Shown: piece by piece, positions 22,345 to 31,426 of the stretch
Layout of the letters: each line of letters opens with the position of its first letter
Position numbering within the stretch: position 1 is the stretch's first letter
Source of the DNA: an uncultured Prevotellaceae bacterium
GTDB taxonomy: Bacteria > Bacteroidota > Bacteroidia > Bacteroidales > Bacteroidaceae
DNA length: 64,000 bases
NCBI GenBank assembly: GCA_900315095.1
Contig: OMXS01000016.1
Span: 42,472 to 106,471, forward strand
Direction: 5' to 3'
Notes under the pieces: generated by a model
Told to the model about the DNA's origin: nothing
Database searches by the model: none
What the model saw: only the letters and a program-made list of their open reading frames with translations
Translations under genes and position numbers: made by a program

Positions 22345-24300
22345 ATGAAAAAAATTATTACTTTAATGGTAACGGCACTCGTTGCATTGGGAATCAATGC
22401 AACAGTAAGAGTTTCTGGGCCTGAAAAAGGTATCCTCTCTATCAGCGCAGACAATCAAGGAGAACTTTCATGGTTCGACTTCAGCTCACTAACGGACGAG
22501 CAGAAATCATGTACATCTATTAAACTGATCGGTCAGTTTAGTGCAAATGATTTGGAAAAGTTGGTAACAACTCTACCCATTGACAACATCGACGCATCCG
22601 ATGTAACCAAGATAAACGGTGATGGCGGCGCATTCTTCTTTGGACAGAATAGCGCGTTCTCAGGTCTGAAAACATTCACATTTCCCAAATACCTTACTGT
22701 TGTTAACGTCGGTTGGTTCAGTGGAGGTAATATAGAGAACCTTATCATCCCTGATGGCATCGGAAACGGAGAAGGTGCAACTATTCCTGCGGGTTACGGA
22801 GGACACTCAAAATTAAAGACAGTATATATAGGTAAGGGTGTAACAGAGATTGGCAATGGTGCTTTTCAAGGTGACTTAGCAATAGAGAGAATTGAGTTTG
22901 CTCCCGGAATAAAGACCATCGGTTCGAGCGCGTTCCAGTATTGCCCCGCAAAGAACATAATACTCCCCGAGGGCTTGGAAACAATCGGTTCAAACGCATT
23001 TCAAAGAGCACAGGTTTACTCTCTTCATCTTCCTAAATCACTTAAAATTATTGGTGGCAACGCATTCCAAGAATGCAACAACCTTAGCGCAATAGTTATA
23101 CCTGAAAACGTTGAATACATAGGTGGCCAGGCTTTCAAGGGTGCTGATATTAAAGATGTGTATGTATTGGGAAAAAACACGAAAGCTGGTCAGAATGCAT
23201 TTGACCCCAAAGACACCTATAGTGGAATGAATTACACTCCAAATGAAGATGTTGACCGTACTGACTGGACTAATGAGCAAGGTATTCACCCTGCTATTCT
23301 ACATTATCCCGCAGAAGCAAGAGACAAATATCTAAACGGAAAAATCCTGCATCCAGAGAACTGGCCAGAATATTATATTAGTGGTGTGGAATGGCCGATA
23401 AAGGGTAACAATTTCAGTAGTGGTGAAAATGAAAACACAGAATATATTGGCTGGCAAGAGTTCATGCTCACCGATGTTCTCGATCCAGAAGAACAATTCA
23501 TTGTTCCAAACATCCTTGACGATAATTGGTACACTATGTGCTTCCCATTCGACCTCACGCTGTCACAACTCTACACCGCATTCGGTGATTTCACCGAGGT
23601 TTGCGAGTTTGTTAAGGCTGAAGCTACAGAGACAGAAGGAGGCAAAACGATAGAATTCCAGTTCAGCAATTGGATAGGAAAGAACAAGAATGCTAACGAA
23701 ATTGTGACTCATGCAAACAGGCCATACATGATTCACCCGAACTTCGGCTTGGAAGAAGGCAAACAGCTTAACCAAAGAGTAGTTATCGCTGGAATAAACA
23801 TTCTTCCTGAAGAGCAGCAAGCACCATGGACATCTGCAAACTATAAAAAAGGTGAAGATGGTGAATACATCTTCGTGGGCAACTACAAGCAACAGGCAAT
23901 ACCACAGTATGCTTACTTCCTCGGAATGAAGAACGGTGAGGTTAAGATTTTCAAGCAATTGGCTGCAACAGACCAAAGCCGCGAAACAGGTCGCTGGAAG
24001 GAATATACTTCTATCATCATGACAGGTGCCCTGTTCGATGAAAACACAGAATTCTGGACATGCAACGATGACGGAGTAAGCAAGACCTCAATGGGATACA
24101 ACGCAAAGTTCATCGACAATAACGATGAAGAATCGGTAACTGGCATAAGCGAGATTCAGAACAGCGAGAAAACTCAGGTGGCACAAGACAATATTGTAAG
24201 AAGCATCAACGGACAGGTGGTTCGCCGTGGCACTACAAGTCTTGAGGGCCTTCCAAAGGGACTTTACATCGTGAATGGTAAGAAATACATGGTACGTTAA
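22345..24300 (+). CDS. BspA-like leucine-rich repeat surface protein, second copy
   Basis: The 651-residue product has a signal peptide (MKKIITLMVTALVALGINA) and LRR_5 repeats from about 150 to 275 (EIGNGAFQGDLAIERIEFAP, TIGSNAFQRAQVYSLHLP). A domain with WYTMCFPFDLT (about 393-403) and NRPYMIHP is shared with the 1197-residue LRR protein, as is the AYFLGMKNG block near 530. Its last about 34 residues (INGQVVRRGTTSLEGLPKG onwards) are almost identical to the tail of the other protein and resemble a type-A type IX sorting signal. Likely surface-exposed; ligand unknown. A small peptide gene follows 17 nt downstream. Confidence 0.85.
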   Translation: MKKIITLMVTALVALGINATVRVSGPEKGILSISADNQGELSWFDFSSLTDEQKSCTSIKLIGQFSANDLEKLVTTLPIDNIDASDVTKINGDGGAFFFGQNSAFSGLKTFTFPKYLTVVNVGWFSGGNIENLIIPDGIGNGEGATIPAGYGGHSKLKTVYIGKGVTEIGNGAFQGDLAIERIEFAPGIKTIGSSAFQYCPAKNIILPEGLETIGSNAFQRAQVYSLHLPKSLKIIGGNAFQECNNLSAIVIPENVEYIGGQAFKGADIKDVYVLGKNTKAGQNAFDPKDTYSGMNYTPNEDVDRTDWTNEQGIHPAILHYPAEARDKYLNGKILHPENWPEYYISGVEWPIKGNNFSSGENENTEYIGWQEFMLTDVLDPEEQFIVPNILDDNWYTMCFPFDLTLSQLYTAFGDFTEVCEFVKAEATETEGGKTIEFQFSNWIGKNKNANEIVTHANRPYMIHPNFGLEEGKQLNQRVVIAGINILPEEQQAPWTSANYKKGEDGEYIFVGNYKQQAIPQYAYFLGMKNGEVKIFKQLAATDQSRETGRWKEYTSIIMTGALFDENTEFWTCNDDGVSKTSMGYNAKFIDNNDEESVTGISEIQNSEKTQVAQDNIVRSINGQVVRRGTTSLEGLPKGLYIVNGKKYMVR

Positions 24301-24317
24301 AAAGAGGAGACATAGAA

Positions 24318-24515
24318 ATGAAAAAGAATTATATTAAGCCAGATATCACTATTCTGAAGATTGGAAGCTCTAATGGCATGTGTGCCTTATCTTCCGAAAA
24401 AAAGACTGCAAACTTCCTCATTGGTGACGATCAGGAATATGAGGCAAAGTATGACAAGAAATGGACTATTTCAGGAGAAATAGACTTCGACGAAGGCGAG
24501 GTAAATACCCGCTAA
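24318..24515 (+). CDS. Small acidic peptide of the second LRR cassette
   Basis: The 65-residue product starts MKKNYIKPDITILKIGSS, has one Cys in GMCALSSEKK (about residue 22), and ends in an acidic tail (EIDFDEGEVNTR). N-terminus, Cys position, size and acidity match the 74-residue peptide at 4621-4845, and both follow an LRR gene by under 20 nt with a purine-rich (GAGGAG/AGGAGG) ribosome site. No characterised family is recognised. The repeated pairing implies a function tied to the LRR protein, for example a co-secreted partner, but nothing in the sequence proves export. Confidence 0.72.
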   Translation: MKKNYIKPDITILKIGSSNGMCALSSEKKTANFLIGDDQEYEAKYDKKWTISGEIDFDEGEVNTR

Positions 24516-24637
24516 GCAATTCCCTCGCAGTATTTATTATGTAGCATAACCTTAATATATAACATATATTCATACAGAAAGTAAATAGTTTTTCATAAAG
24601 AGGATCGTTATTAGCCTTAGCAGTTTTGGTTAATAAG

Positions 24638-24676
24638 AAAATATGGAGATGTCGCGATGACATCTCCATATTTTTA
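24638..24676. terminator. Strong terminator after the second LRR cassette
   Basis: A perfect 16-bp stem, AAAATATGGAGATGTC (24638-24653) with GACATCTCCATATTTT (24659-24674), around a GCGAT loop with T/A runs on both sides. It could work in either direction. Confidence 0.85.
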
Positions 24677-24771
24677 TGATGCATTTCTAAACATTATGTT
24701 TTAACAAGTGATTAGAGGTTAATCACTCTTTCACTTGTGCCTCCTTAGGTTGTCATTTGTGCTTCCTGGCT

Positions 24772-24886
24772 ACCTCACTTATATATACATGAGCACCTCA
24801 CTTATATATACATGAGGACGTCACTTATATATACATGAGGACGTCACTTATATATACATGAGGACGTCAGGAGTGGTTCCTGACGT
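24772..24886. repeat. Array of five 22-24-bp hairpin units
   Basis: Four near-identical units (ACCTCACTTATATATACATG, then AGG) start near 24772, 24794, 24818 and 24841, each an imperfect palindrome CTCA...TGAG. A fifth unit (24864-24886) keeps the ACGTCA...TGACGT frame but changes the core to GGAGTGGTTCC. There are no spacers and no cas genes, so this is not CRISPR. It lies between the second LRR cassette and the hybrid regulator and mirrors the array at 4325-4412 behind the first cassette. Confidence 0.82.
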
Positions 24887-24942
24887 CCCAAGAGCATATC
24901 TCTGAAATAACAAGGAGATACTAGTCGTAAGTGAAGAAGGTG

Positions 24943-27900
24943 TTAGTTGATGTCCTCTGCGTCTGCATAGTCGGAGGGAGACATGCCGAAATACTTCTTG
25001 AACACGGTGGAGAAGTGGGTTTGGTTGGCAAAACCTGTATTGTAAGCCACATCAGCCACCGACGCCTTATGCTCACGCAGCAGGCGCGCAGCCTGATTGA
25101 GGCGGATGTTGCGGATGAAGTCGGCAGTCGGAATGCCAGCAATCTCCTTTATCTTTCGATGGAGCTGGCTTCGGCTGATGCCCACCTGAGCACACAGTTG
25201 GTCCACCTTGAACTCGCTATCGCTAATGTTCTCGTTGATAGCCTTCACGATGCGGTCCATCAGTTGGTCGTTGTACGACTTTATCTCGATGTCCATAATC
25301 TTGCCCTCCTGTGCCTGCACACCGCTGAACTTACCGCGCAATCGGCGCATATTGTCCACCACATTATCTATCTGAAGATGGAGTTCCTCGATATCGAAAG
25401 GCTTAGAGATGTAGGCATCGGCACCATTTCGGATGCCGCGAAGACGGTCTTCAACCTCCGACTTCGACGTTAGGAGGATTACAGGCAGGTGACTTATCTT
25501 GCTGTTTCCCTTGATGCGCTTGAGCAGTTCGATGCCGTCCATAACAGGCATCATGACATCTGCCACAACAACATCAAAATGCTGCTGCAGCAGCATTTCC
25601 ATTGCCGTCTCTCCGTTGGCGCAGGTCTCTATCTTGAAATACTTGTCCAGTTCGCTCTTGATGTAAAGTCCTATCTCCGGGTCGTCGTCAACGGCCAGCA
25701 CACGGACATTTTTGCTGGCTCTACGAGAAGCCGATTTAGCAGATACTGCCGTCTTTGCAAGAATCTGATCAGGCTGCAAGTGGTCTTTCCCCTCGGGCAA
25801 CATTATGGTGAAGATGCTGCCATGCTCGCCGTCAGTGCGGTTGGCTGCGGTAATAGTTCCCTTGTGCATCTCGACGATGGAGCGGCAGATGTTCAGGCCA
25901 AGTCCTGTTCCCGAGCCTTTCTTTCCTTGCTCGTTATGTCCCTGATAGAAGCGGTCGAAGAGTCGCGTAGGGTCTTCATCGCCGAATCCTGGCCCGTTAT
26001 CGATGACACGGATGCATGCCTTGGGGCTTTCGCCGTCAGTTTGTTCCTCGCTCACCACTATCTGCACCTTGCCTCCCTCATCAACAAACTTGAAAGAGTT
26101 GGATATAAGATTGCAAATCACTTTCTCGAAATTAGCATGGTCGATATATGCCTTTACGGGGTGCATTGCCCTCTGCTCCACCTTAAGTGTGACGTTACGC
26201 TGAGTAGCGTTGTACTGGAACATTGTACATACGGCACGAATGAATTTTGCGAGGTCGGTCTGCTGGCACTCCAGACGCATCATGTGGTTGTCTATCTTAC
26301 GCTGGTCTAGAATCTGGTTTACAAGCGTAAGCAGTCGCTGAGCGTTGCGGTCGATAGTGTCTATGGCCGTAGATGCCTCTGCCTGCTCCGCCTCTCCGCG
26401 CTCTTTTGCGCCATTTATGGCACGCAGTTTGCGCAGGGGCGACATGATGAGTGTGAGCGGCGAGCGCAGGTCGTGAGCGGTATTGATAAGGAACTTCATC
26501 TTAGCATCTTCCAGTTCGCGCTTGCTCCGCTGGCGATAGAGGTAGAAACCATAGGCGAGAGCAGCAAGAATGAGCAGCGCGTAGATAAGATATGCAAGAC
26601 GTGAAGCATACCACGGGGCTTCCACCACTACCGTTATGCGCTTTACGTTCTTGGTGTATTGGTTATCATTGCGTGCCCTTATCTGCACATCGTATGTCCC
26701 TGGGCGCAGATGATTGAATACAATCAAGTTCTCTCCCTCGCCAAGTGGCACCCATTCTCCGTCGATGTTATACTCGTAAACGATGGCTGCTGCCTCGTCA
26801 TAGTGGGAGAGCATAGACACGCCAAGCACCAAGATGTTACCCGATGCAGGCACTACGAAAGTCGATGACATAGGATTCTGCACCACTCCATCGATGATTA
26901 CTGCTGACAACTGCACGTCGCTGATGTTGCGCTGGGCATTTCTCACGGCATCAGGATTGAATATCGCCACGCCGTTGAACGTTCCGAATGCCACTCGGTT
27001 GTCGCTGAGCAGATTGCCTGTGCCGGTAGAGAATCCATTGATTTTTACACCGTTACGGTTGCGATGACTGATGAGCGGCTTGCCGTCAATATACTGCCAG
27101 ATGCCGTTTACGGTTGTCAACCAGAGGTCTCCCTTCTGATCCTCAACTATATCGCATATCTTCAACGTGCTCAGTTGTCCTCCTGTATCTATCGGAACAA
27201 ACGTCTTTTTCGCCTTGTTGTATGTGAACAGCCCGTGGTCTGTGCCCACCACAACGTCGCCGTTGCTGCGAATGCAAAGACAGTTGCAATGTTCTCCCAC
27301 CAACTGGTATTGCCATCCGAATGGCTTCTGGTTCATTGTGCGGGTGTCTATGGCCTCCATTCCGTCGGTGGTTGCCACCCATAGAATGCCGTTCTTCGAC
27401 ATTTTCAAGTCCATAATCCAGTCGTTCACCAGTCCCTGTTCTGTGGTCGGGTCAAACTGTCGCAAACGTCTGATACTGCCACTTGCCTCGTTATACACAA
27501 TAAGACCTTTGCTAAAATCGCTGATGAAATAGTTTCCGTTGCCGTCATCGGCAAAACCGCGCACTACCCATCCATCGAGTTTCACGCGCTGTTGATAAGC
27601 CCCCGTTGCAGGATTGTAACTGTACACCTCATTGCGTGTGGCAAGCCAATATTTTCCTTGACTGTCACGGTAAATTTTCTCCGTGCTTACGGGACTGGCA
27701 GGACGGTCGATGACATTGCCCTCGTGGTCGAGATGATAGATTCCCTGACCATAAACGGAGCAATAGATGGAGCCGTTGGGACCATCGACGACAGCCGAAA
27801 CGCCAGAACTGGGGTTGCGCCCGTCGTTGGTGAAGTTCCACACTTGTATTGCCCAAGGCTCCTCGTTGGCAAGGCAAAGCATCTTACCTGTACAGCAGAG

Positions 27901-28842
27901 CCAATAATAGCCGTTGGCATCTGTCATGATTTTAGACACGTCGATACGACTAAGATTCAGCATCATGCCGCTGCTTGTCGATGGCTTCAACGTCTTTGTA
28001 CCATGCTCTACGGTCATCAGTCCCTGCTCTGCGGTGCCGAAACCTATTCTTCCATCGTCAGAGATGCACGCATCGTTTATCACATTGCTTCCCAGCAATG
28101 CCGACATGTCGTAGCCGGCGTCAACAAGGTAGCCCGTAGAAGCATCAAATCTGAGCAGTCCCTTTCCGCATGCTGCAAGTATCTGATTGTCTTTTGTCTT
28201 TAAGAAGCTCACCACCGGCCCTAGTCCTGTATTGTGTCGCTCGGTCTTTTTCAATGTTAGTCCGTTGATGGTGTAGATGAAATAACTGCCCTCGAAACTT
28301 GCTGCAAGCATCCTTCCGTCGGGAAGTTCCTGCAGATGATACAAGAACCAGTCCTGCTCTGTTATGCCCTTGATGGCCTGCAACTCGTCATGACCTTTCT
28401 GAATGCAGTAGAGTCCGCCGCCTGCAGTAGCCACCCAGATGTTGCCCTTGCTGTCTTCGTAGGTTTGTTCCACGCGATGTGTCATGCCGTCAGGATAGGG
28501 TTTGCGAGTGAAGTTGTCTGTCTCGGGGTTGTAAAGTGCCAGTCCGTGGTTTGTGCCTATCCACAGACGCCCCTCTCTATCGCTGAAGATATTTGAGATA
28601 TCATTGTCGTCAATAGAGTTCTGGTTTGTCTTGCTGGTGAAGTATTTCTGAAAATGGTAACCGTCAAAGCGGTTCAGTCCGTAGTCGGTTCCTATCCACA
28701 CAAAACCCCGCTGGTCTTGCGTGATACAATGGAACTCGGTTCCCGAAATGTCTTGAGACGGGAATATGCGCACGCCTGCGAATGACTTGCCTGAGATAAA
28801 AACAATCAAGGCAAAGGCCAAGAACCTGTAAAAACCATTCAT
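24943..28842 (-). CDS. Hybrid two-component system regulator (HTCS)
   Basis: The 1299-residue one-piece signalling protein has a signal peptide or N-terminal helix, a periplasmic beta-propeller of reg_prop repeats (WIGTDYGLNRFDGYHF, LWIGTNHGLALYNP), a Y_Y_Y-like domain, a membrane helix (about 751-775) and a histidine kinase with H box NTAHDLRSPLTLI (about 786) and N box NLISNSFKF (about 908). A receiver domain follows (VDDDPE near 1045, phospho-acceptor in VADVMMP near 1093), then a C-terminal AraC helix-turn-helix (about 1200-1295). Such HTCS proteins sense glycans and switch on polysaccharide utilisation loci. No susC/susD genes are nearby, so target and ligand are unknown. Confidence 0.92.
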   Translation of the reverse strand: MNGFYRFLAFALIVFISGKSFAGVRIFPSQDISGTEFHCITQDQRGFVWIGTDYGLNRFDGYHFQKYFTSKTNQNSIDDNDISNIFSDREGRLWIGTNHGLALYNPETDNFTRKPYPDGMTHRVEQTYEDSKGNIWVATAGGGLYCIQKGHDELQAIKGITEQDWFLYHLQELPDGRMLAASFEGSYFIYTINGLTLKKTERHNTGLGPVVSFLKTKDNQILAACGKGLLRFDASTGYLVDAGYDMSALLGSNVINDACISDDGRIGFGTAEQGLMTVEHGTKTLKPSTSSGMMLNLSRIDVSKIMTDANGYYWLCCTGKMLCLANEEPWAIQVWNFTNDGRNPSSGVSAVVDGPNGSIYCSVYGQGIYHLDHEGNVIDRPASPVSTEKIYRDSQGKYWLATRNEVYSYNPATGAYQQRVKLDGWVVRGFADDGNGNYFISDFSKGLIVYNEASGSIRRLRQFDPTTEQGLVNDWIMDLKMSKNGILWVATTDGMEAIDTRTMNQKPFGWQYQLVGEHCNCLCIRSNGDVVVGTDHGLFTYNKAKKTFVPIDTGGQLSTLKICDIVEDQKGDLWLTTVNGIWQYIDGKPLISHRNRNGVKINGFSTGTGNLLSDNRVAFGTFNGVAIFNPDAVRNAQRNISDVQLSAVIIDGVVQNPMSSTFVVPASGNILVLGVSMLSHYDEAAAIVYEYNIDGEWVPLGEGENLIVFNHLRPGTYDVQIRARNDNQYTKNVKRITVVVEAPWYASRLAYLIYALLILAALAYGFYLYRQRSKRELEDAKMKFLINTAHDLRSPLTLIMSPLRKLRAINGAKERGEAEQAEASTAIDTIDRNAQRLLTLVNQILDQRKIDNHMMRLECQQTDLAKFIRAVCTMFQYNATQRNVTLKVEQRAMHPVKAYIDHANFEKVICNLISNSFKFVDEGGKVQIVVSEEQTDGESPKACIRVIDNGPGFGDEDPTRLFDRFYQGHNEQGKKGSGTGLGLNICRSIVEMHKGTITAANRTDGEHGSIFTIMLPEGKDHLQPDQILAKTAVSAKSASRRASKNVRVLAVDDDPEIGLYIKSELDKYFKIETCANGETAMEMLLQQHFDVVVADVMMPVMDGIELLKRIKGNSKISHLPVILLTSKSEVEDRLRGIRNGADAYISKPFDIEELHLQIDNVVDNMRRLRGKFSGVQAQEGKIMDIEIKSYNDQLMDRIVKAINENISDSEFKVDQLCAQVGISRSQLHRKIKEIAGIPTADFIRNIRLNQAARLLREHKASVADVAYNTGFANQTHFSTVFKKYFGMSPSDYADAEDIN

Positions 28843-28892
28843 TCTCTCAAAAAGTAATAAATAATTAGGTTATTGTATTCTTATGGAATGGG

Positions 28893-30542
28893 CTATCTGC
28901 CAAGCCATGATTCGGGGTTCAGTTTCGCCGTTTCCTTACGCAGCTGGAACTGGAGAATGTTGTCTGTGCCCACAGTGCCGAGTGTCTGGCCCGTCTTTAC
29001 CTGCTGTCCGCGATGCACGCTGACCGACTTCAGGTTGCAATAGACTGAAATATACCTTCCGTGGCGAACCATAACAACATTGGTTCCGCTGAAACTGAAG
29101 ACGGCACTTACCTCTCCATTAAATACGCTACGCACCGCAGCGCCAGGCTGTCCCTGAATGTTTATACCCTTATTGTCGAGGGTCACATTGCGCAAACCTT
29201 CAACATTATACTGTCCGAAATGACTTACGATGCGGCATCTGCCCGACATTGGCATCGGCAGTCGTCCTCGGTTGCTCTCGAAATTGCTGCTCAGTTGCCT
29301 GTCAACAGTGGCCATCGTCTCTGCCGCCTCATTCTCACGAGTAACGCGATCCACCTCCTTCGCTGAGCGTTCCTCGTCGGCTCGTGCCTTGCGTTCTGCT
29401 GCCAAACGGCGTTCCTCAGCAGCCTTTGCGGCCCTTTCTGCACGTGCTTTCTCCTCAGCACTTTTCTTTGCTGCGGCACGTTGCTCTGCTTTCGCCCTCT
29501 CCTCTGCAGCCCTTGCTTCTGCTATACGGCGTGCATTCTCACGGGCGGCAGCCTCAGCGGCGGCTTTCTTTCGAGCCAGTTCTTCAGCCCGTTTCTTCTT
29601 CGCGGCAGCCTCAGCGGCGGCTCTTTTACGCGCCTCTGCCTCTGCTCTCGCCTTGGCTTTCGCTATCTCCTCAGCTACAAGACGGTCTATCTGAGCGTTC
29701 AGCTGAGCGTCTTTCTGCCGTTGTTCAGCCAGCACAGACTGTATCGTTTTCTGTTGTTGCTGCAGAGAAGCCACCACCTTCTGCTGCTCCTGTTGCTGCC
29801 CTTCGAGAGCTGCATGCTCCTGCTTTCCTTTATATAAGAGGGTGTTCTTGTTGGTCTTTTGCTTCTCCAACTCCTTATGTTTGTCTGTTAACTGCTGCTG
29901 TTTCTCCTTCACCATCTCGCCCTGAGCACGCTGGTAAGCCGCATATTCACGCACAAAGCGGAGACGACGGTACATCTGTGGCAGACTCTCGGCACTGAAG
30001 ATGAACATCAACTGGTCTTGAACGCCACGATGACGCGCCACATATTTCATCGACTTGATGTATTTGTCCTTACGCTCCTGTAACTGCTCCTCAAGCGTCT
30101 TAAGTTGCGAGCGCAACAAGTCCATGCTGCCGTTGATGGTGGTAATCTCACCCTCAATGTTTTCGATGTTACGCTTGCGTGTCTCAATCTCGGTGTTTAG
30201 TTGTACCAAATTCTTGAGACGGTTCTGAACATCGGTCTTATTGGCCTGTAGTTTCTGCTCCTGCTCCTTTATGTTTTTCTGTATCTGAGAGCGCTGGCTC
30301 TGCAGACCGCGAATCTCCGGAGTGCTGTAGCTTTGCTTGTTTCCTTTGCTCTTTTTTTTCGTTTGCTGGGTTTTCTTTCCCTTTCCCGACTGTTGTTTCT
30401 TGCCCTGCTGTGGTCGTTGCTGTGTTGTTTTACGCTGTGTTTGCGTGGTACTAGCATGCTTCTTATGCACAGTTTTCCTCTGCTGTGCATAAGGAGCGAG
30501 CGCAAACGCCGCCATCATGACAATGAGTATCAGCCTTTTCAT
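28893..30542 (-). CDS. EnvC-like murein hydrolase activator (degenerate M23/LytM)
   Basis: The 549-residue exported protein has a signal peptide (MKRLILIVMMAAFALAPYA), a Lys/Gln-rich stretch, long coiled coils (about 75-285), an Ala/Lys/Arg/Glu-rich region (about 290-410) and a C-terminal LytM domain (about 430-549). The usual zinc ligands are missing: the HxxxD block reads LDNKGINI and the HxH block reads ILQFQL, so catalysis is unlikely. That pattern fits EnvC, which activates amidases at the division site from the periplasm. It is the last gene of the dut operon and overlaps DUF4292 by 4 bp (ATGA). Confidence 0.85.
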   Translation of the reverse strand: MKRLILIVMMAAFALAPYAQQRKTVHKKHASTTQTQRKTTQQRPQQGKKQQSGKGKKTQQTKKKSKGNKQSYSTPEIRGLQSQRSQIQKNIKEQEQKLQANKTDVQNRLKNLVQLNTEIETRKRNIENIEGEITTINGSMDLLRSQLKTLEEQLQERKDKYIKSMKYVARHRGVQDQLMFIFSAESLPQMYRRLRFVREYAAYQRAQGEMVKEKQQQLTDKHKELEKQKTNKNTLLYKGKQEHAALEGQQQEQQKVVASLQQQQKTIQSVLAEQRQKDAQLNAQIDRLVAEEIAKAKARAEAEARKRAAAEAAAKKKRAEELARKKAAAEAAARENARRIAEARAAEERAKAEQRAAAKKSAEEKARAERAAKAAEERRLAAERKARADEERSAKEVDRVTRENEAAETMATVDRQLSSNFESNRGRLPMPMSGRCRIVSHFGQYNVEGLRNVTLDNKGINIQGQPGAAVRSVFNGEVSAVFSFSGTNVVMVRHGRYISVYCNLKSVSVHRGQQVKTGQTLGTVGTDNILQFQLRKETAKLNPESWLGR

Positions 30543-31426
30543 TTAACGTTGAGTATTTTGTTCAACACGTCCTCGGCAGAAACCGCGGTGTATTTGTTAG
30601 ACAACTGTGTGCGTGACTCCCAGTCGGAATTGTTCGAGAGATTTTCGAGAGTGAGTTCCACGGTCATGCTCTGACCGCCTTTTAGTGCTGACGATGCCGC
30701 CGTTATGTTTATCTGCGACGGGAATTTCTTTCCTCCAAAAGAAGTAAAGTTTCCATAATTCCACTTCAACGACGCATTACCCCACTCGCTGTTGGAGTAT
30801 GAAACATCGGCTTGCTTTATCTCATAAGACTTGTTGTCTGCCTGCCATTTATAACTCATCTTGTCGCGTTCGAGCGCGATGATGCTGTAAAGCGCCTCTG
30901 GCAGCAGGTCAACATCGAACTTTTTCAGTTCTGAGTCGCGCATCTGGTCGCTGCCAGGAATGAAGAGTTGGTTCCAGAAAAGCGCCTGCAGAGAGTAGAA
31001 ATTCAGTCCGTTGCGCTTCAGGAACGCCACCTCCGAATAGTCTGCTTTGAGGTATTCCTTGTGTATTCGATCAACAACCATCACATAGTCCTTTGTCATT
31101 TCTATGCGACCTGCCTCGAAGAGTCCCATAGGTGTCAACTGTATGCGTATCACATCGTCACGACGCATATGGAGAGAACCACCAACAGTGACGTCTTTTG
31201 AACCCTTCTTTACTCGGAACTTCAACTTTGCTGTAATGTTTTTCTGTGCTACTGCGTGGTCAGAGACACTACGCACGAACTTCAAACGTGCTGCCTCGGT
31301 GTTCTCAATCACCGTGTTTGCAGGGTTGTTTGTGGTGTTTACCGCTGGCTTCGTTGTTCCGCAAGCTGCCATCATCATAACTGCAGCTGCCGCAAAAGCA
31401 TTTATTATAAGTTTTTTTGATTTCAT
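30539..31426 (-). CDS. DUF4292 lipoprotein
   Basis: The 295-residue product has a lipoprotein signal peptide with lipobox MAAC (Cys about 22) and a beta-rich body typical of DUF4292, a Bacteroidetes family. It resembles outer-membrane lipoprotein carriers of the LolA/LolB type in general shape (my inference from segments such as GLFEAGRIEMTKDYVMVVDR). It overlaps the upstream TPR gene and the downstream envC gene by 4 bp each, so translation is probably coupled and the three proteins likely act together at the envelope. Confidence 0.82.
   Translation of the reverse strand: MKSKKLIINAFAAAAVMMMAACGTTKPAVNTTNNPANTVIENTEAARLKFVRSVSDHAVAQKNITAKLKFRVKKGSKDVTVGGSLHMRRDDVIRIQLTPMGLFEAGRIEMTKDYVMVVDRIHKEYLKADYSEVAFLKRNGLNFYSLQALFWNQLFIPGSDQMRDSELKKFDVDLLPEALYSIIALERDKMSYKWQADNKSYEIKQADVSYSNSEWGNASLKWNYGNFTSFGGKKFPSQINITAASSALKGGQSMTVELTLENLSNNSDWESRTQLSNKYTAVSAEDVLNKILNVK

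Noticed and set aside
22345-24300. Internalin-type LRR protein
   Set aside because: The repeats follow the LRR_5 (BspA-like) pattern with NAF-type cores, and no LPXTG anchor is present; the tail resembles a type IX signal.
24772-24886. CRISPR array
   Set aside because: Units are contiguous with no spacers, are palindromic throughout, and no cas genes are in the window. The same reasoning applies to 4325-4412, 37380-37510 and 50044-50131.
29230-29998. Long Ala/Ser- or Leu-rich ORFs opposite envC
   Set aside because: They are shadows of the repetitive Lys/Ala/Arg codons of the envC coding strand.
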